A program made the translations under genes and the position numbers. This document shows, piece by piece, positions 16,631 through 24,771 of a stretch of DNA of 64,000 nt. The stretch lies in assembly GCA_900078775.1 (NCBI GenBank), contig LT549889.1, positions 3,968,001 to 4,032,000 on the forward strand. The letters are read 5' to 3'. How positions within the stretch are numbered: the first letter of the stretch is position 1; every line of letters starts with the position of its first letter. Under the pieces are notes generated by a model, which searched no databases, had not been told where the DNA came from, and saw nothing but the letters and a program-made list of their open reading frames with translations. The DNA is from Mycolicibacterium aurum. Lineage in GTDB: Bacteria > Actinomycetota > Actinomycetes > Mycobacteriales > Mycobacteriaceae.

Positions 16631-16903
16631 GCCGCTGTTTTTCCCCGGAAACGGAGCAGCCCCCGAGCCTTTTCTTCTTGGTTGGACCAACCAAGGACTC
16701 GGGGGCCGGGTGGCTGCTTGGGATTCGCCAGCGCTCGCAGGTCGCACGAGGCGCATGTGCGAAGAGCCAAGTAGCTCCATCACACTCCTGGTGCTGCTAG
16801 CTGGCAGCCACCTCACATGTCCGTATGTCACTCAATTTGTCGGACCACCTCCTTCCCTGTGTACGGCCGACCGTACTCCCGAAAGCCGGGCCCGACAACC
16901 GAT
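16631..16903. other. Structured intergenic region between convergent nitrobindin and pabC genes
   Basis: This 273-bp stretch holds no recognised gene but several ordered signals. There is a nested palindrome at 16659-16706 and a second palindrome, GTACGG-CCGA-CCGTAC, at 16861-16876. On the minus strand AGGAG lies 4 nt before an ATG at 16780. That frame starts MELLGSSHMRL and runs through a proline/tryptophan stretch into the palindrome. No gene on that strand lies immediately downstream, so it may be a small RNA, a short peptide gene or an elaborate terminator. Confidence 0.45.
16659..16706. terminator. Nested inverted repeat, probable bidirectional terminator
   Basis: The outer arms GCCCCCGAG (16659-16667) and CTCGGGGGC (16698-16706) enclose an inner perfect repeat, CTTGGTTGG-A-CCAACCAAG (16677-16695). 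It stands between convergent genes, so termination is the simplest role. Confidence 0.6.
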
Positions 16904-17701
16904 TTAGCGTGACACCGCGGACTCCACCCAGCCGGCCAGCCGGTCGTGCGCCGGGGCCTCGGGAAGCGCCCGGCCGTCCAGGGTGTGCACCCGCGCGCAC
17001 AGCGTCACCGCCGAGACCAGCCAAACTCCCTGCGCGGCAAACAGATCCGTCACCTTCAAGGTTCGGTAGGCGGCGTTCGGCGCGGCCTCGAACAGGGCGG
17101 CCACCGTGGTGCCGGCCAGGATCGGCAGGCTCGGCGGCGGGCTGAGCAGGGTTTCGCCCACCGCGATCACCACCGAGGACCGCGGGCCCTCCAACACCAC
17201 CCCGTCGTCGTCGACGAAGATCGCGTCCCCCGCACCCCGGCGCCCGGCTTCGGTCAGCGCCGCGACATTCAGCGCGTAGGACAACGACTTTGCGCCGGCC
17301 ACCGCACCGCGCGGGCCGGGATTCAGCGTCACCGCGGCCAGGCCGTCGCGGCGGGCGGCCAGCGCCCGCTCGGGCACCGGGGAGACCATCACGAACGCCG
17401 CACCCCGGCCGGACACCAGCCGCAGCACCCCGTCGCGGCCGTCCCAGCGCCGGGCCGCGACGGCCACCGCGGACCGCCAGCGGGCGGGGTCGGTGCCCGG
17501 CAATCCGACGACGGTCTCCGACCGGGCCAGCCGGGCCAGGTGCGCCTCCAGCAGACAGGGCCGCCCGCCGCGCAGCAGCGTCGTCTCGAAGACACCGTCG
17601 CCGCGGGTGAGCACCGGGGCGACGGCGGAAACCAGGGGTTCGTCGGGTCCGTGCACGGCACCGTCGAGGTCCACCACCACGTCCGGGGATCGGGCCACCA
17701 T
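16904..17701 (-). CDS. pabC: 4-amino-4-deoxychorismate lyase / PLP fold-IV aminotransferase
   Basis: A 265-residue fold-type IV PLP enzyme. It contains GDGVFETTLLRGG near the start, the catalytic lysine in GAKSLSYALN, and the cofactor phosphate loops EGPRSSVVI and LAGTTV. The M. tuberculosis counterpart Rv0812 acts as aminodeoxychorismate lyase, making p-aminobenzoate for folate, and may also transaminate D-amino acids. Its start is 33 bp from the divergent ygfZ, a folate-binding protein, which fits a shared folate theme. The ATG at 17701 is supported by the N-terminal alignment of the fold. Confidence 0.85.
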   Translation of the reverse strand: MVARSPDVVVDLDGAVHGPDEPLVSAVAPVLTRGDGVFETTLLRGGRPCLLEAHLARLARSETVVGLPGTDPARWRSAVAVAARRWDGRDGVLRLVSGRGAAFVMVSPVPERALAARRDGLAAVTLNPGPRGAVAGAKSLSYALNVAALTEAGRRGAGDAIFVDDDGVVLEGPRSSVVIAVGETLLSPPPSLPILAGTTVAALFEAAPNAAYRTLKVTDLFAAQGVWLVSAVTLCARVHTLDGRALPEAPAHDRLAGWVESAVSR

Positions 17702-17720
17702 GGGTGGAGCGTATCGGCCG

Positions 17721-17734
17721 TATCGTTGAGGTCA
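17721..17734 (+). promoter_or_regulatory. Leaderless -10 of ygfZ
   Basis: TATCGT (17721-17726) ends 7 nt before the ygfZ ATG, placing the transcription start on the start codon. This decides the start at 17734 against an upstream ATG at 17704. Confidence 0.65.
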
Positions 17735-18819
17735 TGTCCGCAGTTCCCGCCCCAGATTCCGGTCCAGACGCCGGTGCCGTCTGGCACCACGGTGACCCGC
17801 TCGGCGAGCAGCGTGCCGCCGCCTCCGCGGCGGTGGTGGTGGACCGTTCACACCGCGCGGTCCTGCAGCTGACCGGCGCTGAACGGCGCAGCTGGCTGCA
17901 CACCATCTCCAGCCAGCACGTCAGCGAACTGCCCGACGGCGCGGTGGTGCAGAACCTCAGCCTGGACGTGCAGGGCCGTGTCGAAGATCACTGGATCCAG
18001 ACCCAGCTCGACGGGCGAACCGTCCTGGACACCGAGCCGTGGCGCGGCGCACCGCTGCTGGCCTTCCTGCGCAAGATGGTGTTCTGGGCCGACGTCGTCA
18101 TCGACCCGGCCGAACTGGCGGTGCTCTCCCTGCTGGGTCCGGCCGTCCCGGAGGCACTGGCCACCCTCGGTCTCGCGGTGCCGACGGCGCCGTGGTCGGC
18201 GGTCGAGCTGCCCGGCGGCGGCTTCCTGCGCGCGACGTACCCGGGTGAATACGACCTCGTCGTGCCCCGGGCGGTCGGCCCCGACGGCAAGGACGACTGG
18301 CTGGCCCGGCTGGCCGGGGCCGGGGTGCAACCGGTCGGGGTGTGGGCCTACGAGGCACACCGGGTGGCCGCGGGCCGGCCGCGACTCGGTGTGGACACCG
18401 ACGAGCGCACCATCCCGCACGAGGTCGGCTGGATCGGCGGTCCGGGAGTGGGGGCGGTGCACCTGGAGAAGGGCTGCTACCGCGGGCAGGAGACCGTCGC
18501 GCGGGTGCACAATCTCGGGAAACCGCCACGGATGCTGGTGCTGGTACAGCTCGACGGGTCGGTGCAACGGCCAGGCACCGGGGACCCGCTGCTGGCGGCT
18601 GGGCGGCCGGTGGGCCGACTGGGCACCGTGGTCGACCACGTCGACGACGGACCCATAGCTTTGGCCCTGGTCAAACGGGGTATACCGGCCGATACTGCGC
18701 TGCTGACCGGCGGCGAGAACGAGGTGGCCGCGGTGATCGACGCCGATTCGATGCCCGATACCGGAGGCGTCGGGGCGGGCCGGCTGGCGGTGGAAAAGCT
18801 CCGCAGCGGAGGCCGCTGA
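17734..18819 (+). CDS. ygfZ: Folate-binding YgfZ/GcvT-like protein
   Basis: A 361-residue relative of the glycine-cleavage T protein. The family signature KGCYRGQE lies at about 246-253; its cysteine is needed by YgfZ proteins, which use tetrahydrofolate while helping repair or assemble Fe-S clusters. The counterpart is Rv0811c. ATG 17734 is chosen because a TATCGT -10 lies 7 nt upstream, predicting a leaderless transcript. It is divergent from pabC. Confidence 0.9.
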   Translation: MSAVPAPDSGPDAGAVWHHGDPLGEQRAAASAAVVVDRSHRAVLQLTGAERRSWLHTISSQHVSELPDGAVVQNLSLDVQGRVEDHWIQTQLDGRTVLDTEPWRGAPLLAFLRKMVFWADVVIDPAELAVLSLLGPAVPEALATLGLAVPTAPWSAVELPGGGFLRATYPGEYDLVVPRAVGPDGKDDWLARLAGAGVQPVGVWAYEAHRVAAGRPRLGVDTDERTIPHEVGWIGGPGVGAVHLEKGCYRGQETVARVHNLGKPPRMLVLVQLDGSVQRPGTGDPLLAAGRPVGRLGTVVDHVDDGPIALALVKRGIPADTALLTGGENEVAAVIDADSMPDTGGVGAGRLAVEKLRSGGR

Positions 18820-18961
18820 GACCGCCGGAACCGCGGCAGCCATGGGCCTGCAGGCGCACCGCCGCCGGGCACGGTAAAGTGTTCGGCAGGACAATACATA
18901 CACACACAGATCGGAGCCGCCTGCACGTTGGGCCGCTCCGTTATTGCGCGAGGGGGTCCCA

Positions 18962-19144
18962 ATGGGCCGCGGCCGGGCTAAGGCAAAGCAAACCAAGGTT
19001 GCTCGTGACCTGAAATACAACACGCCGGAGACAGATTTCGAGCGGCTGCAACGCGAGCTGTCCAACAGCAGCGGCGCCGACGATTTCAAGAACGGTGACG
19101 GCCTCGCCGATCGGTATGCCGACGAGGACGACTGGCGGCATTGA
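18962..19144 (+). CDS. Small conserved DUF3073 protein
   Basis: A 60-residue, highly charged protein of the actinobacterial DUF3073 family (Rv0810c). It begins MGRGRAKAKQTKVARDLKYN, a basic patch, and ends in an acidic DEDDW segment. The function is unknown; the basic N-terminus could contact nucleic acid. ATG 18962 is preferred over one 18 nt upstream because GAGGGGG lies directly before it. A CGGAGC/GCTCCG hairpin can form in the about 60-nt leader after an ATACAT-like promoter. Confidence 0.88.
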   Translation: MGRGRAKAKQTKVARDLKYNTPETDFERLQRELSNSSGADDFKNGDGLADRYADEDDWRH

Positions 19145-19176
19145 CCCGCCGCGCGGCACGCGCACCGCGCGGTTCC

Positions 19177-20259
19177 TCAGAACCGCGGGTGCTGCCCCAC
19201 CAGCCGCGCTCGCTCTCCATCCTTTGAGCCCTTGGCCACGGTTCCGACCGTCCAGCACTCCAGATGGCGCGCGGTGAGAATCGCCAACGCACGGTCGGTG
19301 TCCTCCGGCGCGACGATGGCGACCATGCCGACGCCCATGTTGAACGTCTTCTCCATCTCCGCGCGCTCGATCCGACCGCGCTGGGCGATCATGCCGAAGA
19401 CCGGTGCCGGGGTCCAGGTGCCACGGTCGAGTTCGGCGACCAGCCCGGTCGGGATGATGCGCTCCAGGTTGCCGGCGAACCCACCGCCGGTGATGTGGCA
19501 GAAGGTGCGGACCTGCGTCTCGGCGGCCAGCGCCAGGCAGTCCTTGGCGTAGATGTAGGTGGGCTCCAGCAGTTCCTCGCCCAGCGTGCGACCGAACTCC
19601 TCGACGTGACCGGACAGGTCCATCCGGTCGATCTCCAGCAGCACCTTGCGGGCCAGCGAATAGCCGTTGGAGTGTAGACCGGTGGACGCCATCGCGATGA
19701 TCACGTCACCGGGCTTCACCCGGTCCGGGCCCAGCAGGTCGTCGGCCTCCACGACGCCCACGCCGGTGGCGGAGATGTCGTAGTGGTCGGGCTCCATCAG
19801 ACCGGGGTGTTCGGCGGTCTCCCCGCCGAGCAGTGCGCAGCCGGCCAGCACGCAGCCCTCGGCGATACCGGAGACGATCGCGGCGACCCGCTCCGGCACG
19901 GTCCGCCCGACCGCGATGTAGTCCTGCAGGAACAGCGGCTCGGCCCCGCACACCACCAGGTCGTCGACGACCATGGCGACCAGGTCCAGGCCCACCGTGT
20001 CGTGCTTGTCCATCGCCTGGGCGATGGCCAGCTTGGTGCCCACCCCGTCGGTCGAGGAGGCCAGCAGCGGCTCGCGGTAGCCGTCGCGCAGGGCGAACAG
20101 CCCGGCAAAGCCTCCGAGGCCGCCCCGGACCTCGGGACGGGAGGCCTTCTTGGCGAGAGGTTTGAACAACTCGACGGCTCGGTCACCCGCCTCGATGTCC
20201 ACTCCGGCGGTTGCGTACGAGATACCGTTTTCTTCGGCGCGGCCCTTGTCCATGGTCAC
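19177..20259 (-). CDS. purM: Phosphoribosylformylglycinamidine cyclo-ligase PurM
   Basis: The fifth step of purine synthesis: ATP-dependent closure of FGAM to aminoimidazole ribonucleotide, 360 residues. Motifs include ISYATAGVDIEAGD at the N-terminus, SSTDGVGTKLAIAQ (nucleotide and phosphate loop), LDLVAMVVDDLVVCGAEPLFLQDY, and ALLGGETAEHPG. The GTG at 20259 is chosen because AGGGG lies 5-6 nt upstream; the long frame further upstream does not resemble the family. In M. tuberculosis purF and purM are adjacent; here an opposite-strand SDR gene separates them. Confidence 0.95.
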   Translation of the reverse strand: MTMDKGRAEENGISYATAGVDIEAGDRAVELFKPLAKKASRPEVRGGLGGFAGLFALRDGYREPLLASSTDGVGTKLAIAQAMDKHDTVGLDLVAMVVDDLVVCGAEPLFLQDYIAVGRTVPERVAAIVSGIAEGCVLAGCALLGGETAEHPGLMEPDHYDISATGVGVVEADDLLGPDRVKPGDVIIAMASTGLHSNGYSLARKVLLEIDRMDLSGHVEEFGRTLGEELLEPTYIYAKDCLALAAETQVRTFCHITGGGFAGNLERIIPTGLVAELDRGTWTPAPVFGMIAQRGRIERAEMEKTFNMGVGMVAIVAPEDTDRALAILTARHLECWTVGTVAKGSKDGERARLVGQHPRF

Positions 20260-20443
20260 GCCAGCCCCTGCTCGCTCATCGGACCCAAGGCTACCGGTCC
20301 ACTCCAACCCCGCGCATGGCCGGTGACCGCATCGGCTCTCCCGGCGCCGGCCGGCCCGCCCGTTTGAGGGTGGCACGCTGCGGTCATCCATCCCCTCATC
20401 GGCTCCGAATACCTGGTGAAGAGCCCGAACGAGCGGAGGAAAA
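20260..20443. other. Divergent intergenic region purM/SDR
   Basis: A 184-bp gap that must contain the promoters of purM and of the opposite-strand dehydrogenase. I see a good ribosome site (GGAGGA, 20435-20440) for the latter but no clear -10/-35 pairs or palindromes. Confidence 0.4.
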
Positions 20444-21421
20444 GTGCCCGACACGTCTACCCGGTGCCTGGTCACCGGGGCCACCGGTTACATCGGCGGG
20501 CACCTCATCCCGGTGCTGCTTGAGCGCGGGCACCGAGTGCGCGCGCTGGCCCGCACCCCCGCGAAACTCGACGATCGGCCCTGGCGGGACCGGGTGGAGG
20601 TGGCCCGCGGCGACCTCGGTGACCCCGACTCGTTGGCTGCCGCCTTCGCCGACACCGACATCGTCTACTACCTGGTGCATTCCATGGGCACCTCGGCCGA
20701 CTTCGAGACCGACGAGGAGCGGGCGGCCCGCAATGTGGTGGCCGCGGCCCGCAGCGCCGGGGTGCGCCGCATCGTCTACCTCAGCGGCCTGCACCCGGAC
20801 GGGAAACTGTCCCCGCACCTGCGGTCCCGAACCGCCGTCGGCGAGATCCTGATCGAGTCCGGGATCGAGACGGTGGTGCTGCAGGCCGGCATCGTCATCG
20901 GCTCGGGGTCGGCGTCGTTCGAGATGGTCCGTCACCTCACCGACCGGTTGCCGGTGATGACCACCCCGCGCTGGGTGCACAACAAGATCCAGCCGATCGC
21001 CATCGACGATGTGCTGCACTACCTCGCGGAGGCGGCCACCGCACCGGTGCCGCGGTCACGGACCTGGGATATCGGCGGGCCGGACGTGATGGAGTACGGC
21101 GAGGCCATGCAGGGTTACGCCGATGTGGCCCGGTTGCGGCGCCGGATGATCGTGGTGCTGCCGTTCCTGACGCCGACGATCGCGAGTTGGTGGGTGGGCC
21201 TGGTGACACCGATCCCGTCGGGGCTGGCCCGTCCGCTGGTGGAGTCGCTGCACTGTGATGCGGTGATGCGCGACCACGACATCGACGCGGTGATCCCACC
21301 GCCGCCGCACGGCCTGATCCGCTACCGCGATGCGGTCAGCCGGGCGCTGGACAGCGACGGCACCGCAGCCGATACCGAACGGCGGCGCCTGGTGCGGCTG
21401 AGTTCACCTGAGTCGCAATAG
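20444..21421 (+). CDS. NAD(P)-binding atypical SDR (NmrA-like)
   Basis: A 325-residue Rossmann protein with the glycine motif GATGYIGGHL (about 12-21) and a conserved YLSGLHPDG stretch, typical of atypical SDR/NmrA-like proteins in actinobacteria. It lacks a convincing YxxxK dyad, so it may be a binder or an unusual reductase; the substrate is unknown. The GTG is backed by GGAGGA 3 nt upstream. It lies on the plus strand between purF and purM, a pair normally adjacent in mycobacteria, suggesting an insertion in this lineage or loss elsewhere. Confidence 0.8.
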   Translation: MPDTSTRCLVTGATGYIGGHLIPVLLERGHRVRALARTPAKLDDRPWRDRVEVARGDLGDPDSLAAAFADTDIVYYLVHSMGTSADFETDEERAARNVVAAARSAGVRRIVYLSGLHPDGKLSPHLRSRTAVGEILIESGIETVVLQAGIVIGSGSASFEMVRHLTDRLPVMTTPRWVHNKIQPIAIDDVLHYLAEAATAPVPRSRTWDIGGPDVMEYGEAMQGYADVARLRRRMIVVLPFLTPTIASWWVGLVTPIPSGLARPLVESLHCDAVMRDHDIDAVIPPPPHGLIRYRDAVSRALDSDGTAADTERRRLVRLSSPESQ

Positions 21422-21424
21422 ATC

Positions 21425-22972
21425 TCAGGGGGTGCGCAGCGCGTCGGCGGCGTTCCCGGGAGCCTTGGCGGACTCCAGCGGGATGCCGGAGCGCGCCGCG
21501 TTCGCCAGCATGTGCTCGATGACGTTCTTGCCCAGGGCCGTCTCGCCGGGCAGCTCGATCGGGTAGTGACCGTCGAAGCACGCCGAGCACAACCGGGTGG
21601 CCGGCTGCTCGGTGGCCGCGATCATGCCCTGCTGGCTGATGTAGCCGAGGGTGTCGGCGCCGATCGCCCGGCGGACGCCGTCGAGCATCTCGTCCTCGTC
21701 GGCGGAGTTGCTCGCCGAGTTGGCGATCAGTTCGGCCGGGGTGGCGAAATCGATGCCGTAGAAGCACGGCCACTTGACCGGCGGGGAGGCGATCCGGACG
21801 TGGACCTCCAGCGCCCCGGCCTCCCGCAGCATGCGGATCAGCGCGCGCTGGGTGTTGCCGCGCACGATCGAGTCGTCCACGACGATCAGCCGCTTGCCAC
21901 GGATGACCTCTTTGAGCGGGTTGAGCTTGAGCCGGATGCCGAGCTGGCGGATGGTCTGCGAGGGCTGGATGAAGGTGCGCCCGACGTAGGCGTTCTTCAC
22001 CAGGCCCTGACCGAACGGGATACCCGAGCCCTGCGCGTAGCCGACCGCGGCGGGGGTACCGGACTCCGGTACGCCGATCACCAGATCGGCCTCCACCGGG
22101 TTCTCGGCGGCCAGCCGCCGGCCGATGTCCACGCGGGTGGCGTGCACGGACCGGCCGCCGATGACGCTGTCCGGGCGGGCCAGGTAGACGTACTCGAAGA
22201 CGCAACCCTTCGGGGTCGGGTTGGCGAACCGGGTGGAGCGCACCCCGTCGGCGTCGATGGCCAGCAGTTCGCCGGGCTCGATGTCCCGGACGAAGGAGGC
22301 GCCGACGATGTCGAGCGCGGCGGTCTCGGAGGCGACCACCCAGCCGCGGTCCAGCCGGCCCAGCGACAGCGGGCGCACCCCGTGCGGGTCGCGGGCCGCG
22401 TAGAGGGTGTTCTCGTCCATGAAGGTCAGGCAGAACGCACCGCGCACGGTGGGCAGCAGTTCCAGCGCGGCCTGCTCCAGCGTGGAGTCGGCGGCGCCGT
22501 GGGCCAGCAGCGCACCCAGGATGTCGGAGTCGGTGGTCGCGGTCGGGGTGCCGCGGGTCTCGATCAGGCCCTCGTCACGCGCCCGGGTCGCCAGTTCGGC
22601 GGTGTTGACCAGATTGCCGTTGTGGCCCAACGCCACCCCGGTACCGGCGGCGGTGTTACGAAAGACCGGCTGGGCGTTCTCCCAGGTGGTCGAGCCGGTG
22701 GTGGAGTAGCGGCAGTGCCCGACGGCGACGTGACCGTGCATGGCGGCCAGCGTCTGCTCGTCGAAGACCTGGCTGACGAGGCCGAGATCCTTGAACACCA
22801 GGATCTGGGAACCGTCGGCGACGGCGATGCCCGCGGCTTCCTGCCCACGGTGCTGTAGCGCATACAGGCCGTAATAGGTGAGTTTGGCCACATCCTCACC
22901 GGGGGCCCAGACGCCGAAGACGCCGCATTCCTCTTTCGGTTCCGTCTCTTCGGGCTCCGGCGAGAAGGTCAC
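21425..22972 (-). CDS. purF: Amidophosphoribosyltransferase PurF
   Basis: The first committed step of purine synthesis, converting PRPP and glutamine to phosphoribosylamine; 515 residues. An N-terminal propeptide of 15 residues precedes the nucleophile C16 in EECGVFG. The glutaminase domain follows (LQHRGQEAAGI, HCRYSTTG), then the PRTase domain with VVDDSIVRGNT as PRPP loop. Cysteines in the C-terminal half suggest the usual Fe-S cluster. The GTG at 22972 has GGGAG upstream, and a TAGACT -10 at 23010-23015 gives a leader of about 30 nt. Confidence 0.95.
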   Translation of the reverse strand: MTFSPEPEETEPKEECGVFGVWAPGEDVAKLTYYGLYALQHRGQEAAGIAVADGSQILVFKDLGLVSQVFDEQTLAAMHGHVAVGHCRYSTTGSTTWENAQPVFRNTAAGTGVALGHNGNLVNTAELATRARDEGLIETRGTPTATTDSDILGALLAHGAADSTLEQAALELLPTVRGAFCLTFMDENTLYAARDPHGVRPLSLGRLDRGWVVASETAALDIVGASFVRDIEPGELLAIDADGVRSTRFANPTPKGCVFEYVYLARPDSVIGGRSVHATRVDIGRRLAAENPVEADLVIGVPESGTPAAVGYAQGSGIPFGQGLVKNAYVGRTFIQPSQTIRQLGIRLKLNPLKEVIRGKRLIVVDDSIVRGNTQRALIRMLREAGALEVHVRIASPPVKWPCFYGIDFATPAELIANSASNSADEDEMLDGVRRAIGADTLGYISQQGMIAATEQPATRLCSACFDGHYPIELPGETALGKNVIEHMLANAARSGIPLESAKAPGNAADALRTP

Positions 22973-23009
22973 GATGGCTGCTCCCTGGGGGCTTGGAGTG
23001 ACGCGGCCC

Positions 23010-23015
23010 AGTCTA
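23010..23015 (-). promoter_or_regulatory. purF -10 box
   Basis: TAGACT on the minus strand, with TTGAAT about 19 bp upstream as a weak -35, would start transcription near 23003, about 30 nt before the purF GTG. Confidence 0.5.
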
Positions 23016-23138
23016 CGGTCATCCGACCCCGATAATTCAATACGCAAGCCGGATTTCGTTGTATCTCACACTTCCCGCGCCGGCCGTGTGGCCGATTAAG
23101 CATGCCCGGAGCGGCATTTGGCATCGGCTGCCAGGAAC

Positions 23139-23522
23139 CTAGTCGTCCTCCAGTGGCAGCACCGGCAGCCACTGCGCGATCTCGGGAGCGCGAGATCCCG
23201 ACAACTGCAGACCCGGTGCGTCGATCCCGATCAGGCCGGTGGCCAACAACAGCCAGGTGCGCGGATCGGTCTCCACGACATTGGGCGGGGTACCCCGGGT
23301 GTGTCGGGGGCCGGCGATGCACTGCACCGCGACGAACGGCGGCACCCGCACCTCCACGCTCGCGCCCGGCGCCATCGCGGCCAGGGTTCGCGCGGTCAAC
23401 CGGACGGCGGCGGCCACCTCATCGCGGGCCGGTTCGGGCCGCGATGCGTCCCGCAGCCAGTCGGCCACCGCGAGCACCGCGGCACGCGTCTCTGCCGGAT
23501 CGGCAGCACGGCGAGCCATCAT
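23139..23522 (-). CDS. Sterol-carrier-family protein (Rv0807-like)
   Basis: A 127-residue protein resembling Rv0807, annotated in actinobacteria as a sterol carrier family (SCP2-like) protein. Features are an N-terminal helix-rich part (AETRAAVLAVADWLRDA) and a beta segment with VEVRVPPFVAVQC. The length is normal. ATG-ATG codons at 23522 and 23519 are both usable. It is divergent from an orphan MCE gene, an interesting coincidence because both families bind lipids. No function is established. Confidence 0.75.
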   Translation of the reverse strand: MMARRAADPAETRAAVLAVADWLRDASRPEPARDEVAAAVRLTARTLAAMAPGASVEVRVPPFVAVQCIAGPRHTRGTPPNVVETDPRTWLLLATGLIGIDAPGLQLSGSRAPEIAQWLPVLPLEDD

Positions 23523-23539
23523 CGGTTTAGTGTCGCAAA

Positions 23540-24742
23540 GTGGGCGCCGTCGACCGACCGGCACCGCCGTACAAGACGGCCGGTGCCGTCACCCTGGTGC
23601 TGCTGACCATCGGCGCCGTGCTGCTCTACCAGCAGTTCCGCGGCGAATTCCGGTCCCGGGTCGATGTGTACCTGCAGGCCCCGCGGGCCGGGTTGGTGGT
23701 CGATCCCGGGACCAAGGTCACCCTCAACGGGGTGGAGATCGGCCGGGTGAGCAGCATCGAGGCGGAATCCTCCACGGCCCGGCTGACCTTGCGGGTGGAC
23801 CCGAGATATCTGCGCCTCATCCCGGCCAACGTGCGCGCCGACATCAACGCCAGCACCGTCTTCGGCAACAAGTACGTGGCGCTGCGATCACCGGAAACCC
23901 CTGTGCCACAACGCCTTCACCCCGGCAGCCAGATCGAAGCACGCTGGGTCAGCACCGAGTTCAACACGCTGTTCGAAACCGTGCTGGCGCTAGCGGAGCA
24001 GGTGGACCCGGTGCGGCTGAACCAGACGCTGACCGCGGCCGCGCAGGCGCTCGACGGGATGGGCGGCCGGTTCGGCCGATCGCTGTCCGACGGCAACGCC
24101 ATCCTGGCGACCCTCAACGACCGGATGCCACAGTTCACCCGGGATGTGCGCGAGGTGAATGCGCTGGCCGACGTCTACGCCGACGCCGCCCCCGAACTGT
24201 TCGACGGGATGGCGGCGGCATCGGTGACCGCGTCCACCCTGTATGCGCGACGCGGTGCGGTCGATGCGGCGCTGCTGGCGGCGCTCGGACTGGGCGGCAC
24301 CGCCGGCGACGTGCTCGATCGGGGTGGCCGCTACCTGGTGCGCGGGGCGCAGGATCTGCTGCCCACCTCGGCGCTGTTCGATCACTACAGCCCCCAATTG
24401 CTGTGCACCATCCGCAACTACCACGACGCGGCGCCGTTGATGGCGCAGGTGTTCGGCGGCGACAACGGGTACTCGCTGGCCTCGGCGGGCACCATCTTCG
24501 GGATGGGACTGCCGAATACCTATGTGTACCCGGACAATCTGCCGCGGGTGAATGCGCGCGGCGGGCCCGGCGGCCGGCCTGGGTGTTGGCAGAAGATCAC
24601 CCGCGAACTCTGGCCGGCACCGTATCTGGTGATGGACACCGGCCTGTCCATCGCGCCCTACAACCACTTCGAACTGGGCTCGCCGATCTTCTCCGAGTAC
24701 GTGTGGGGCCGCCAGATCGGGGCGCCCACCATCAATCCGTGA
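23540..24742 (+). CDS. Orphan MCE-family (MlaD-like) lipid-transport protein
   Basis: A 400-residue protein with one N-terminal helix (about 13-30), an MlaD/MCE domain (about 40-115, DPGTKVTLNGVEIGRVSSIE) and the long helical part typical of mycobacterial MceA-type proteins. The C-terminal region has several aromatic and glycine-rich stretches. MCE proteins form periplasmic tubes that shuttle lipids. Normally six are encoded together with two YrbE permeases; here there is just one and no permease. A TAGTGT -10 (23528-23533) lies 6 nt before the GTG, so the mRNA should be leaderless. Confidence 0.85.
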   Translation: MGAVDRPAPPYKTAGAVTLVLLTIGAVLLYQQFRGEFRSRVDVYLQAPRAGLVVDPGTKVTLNGVEIGRVSSIEAESSTARLTLRVDPRYLRLIPANVRADINASTVFGNKYVALRSPETPVPQRLHPGSQIEARWVSTEFNTLFETVLALAEQVDPVRLNQTLTAAAQALDGMGGRFGRSLSDGNAILATLNDRMPQFTRDVREVNALADVYADAAPELFDGMAAASVTASTLYARRGAVDAALLAALGLGGTAGDVLDRGGRYLVRGAQDLLPTSALFDHYSPQLLCTIRNYHDAAPLMAQVFGGDNGYSLASAGTIFGMGLPNTYVYPDNLPRVNARGGPGGRPGCWQKITRELWPAPYLVMDTGLSIAPYNHFELGSPIFSEYVWGRQIGAPTINP

Positions 24743-24771
24743 CAAGGCGATCCGGCGCCGCGACGGATGGC

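Noticed and set aside
16085..16780. A long minus-strand protein from ATG 16780 through the nitrobindin gene
   Set aside because: Beyond the palindrome it is purely antisense to a recognised gene; only the first ~40 codons deserve attention.
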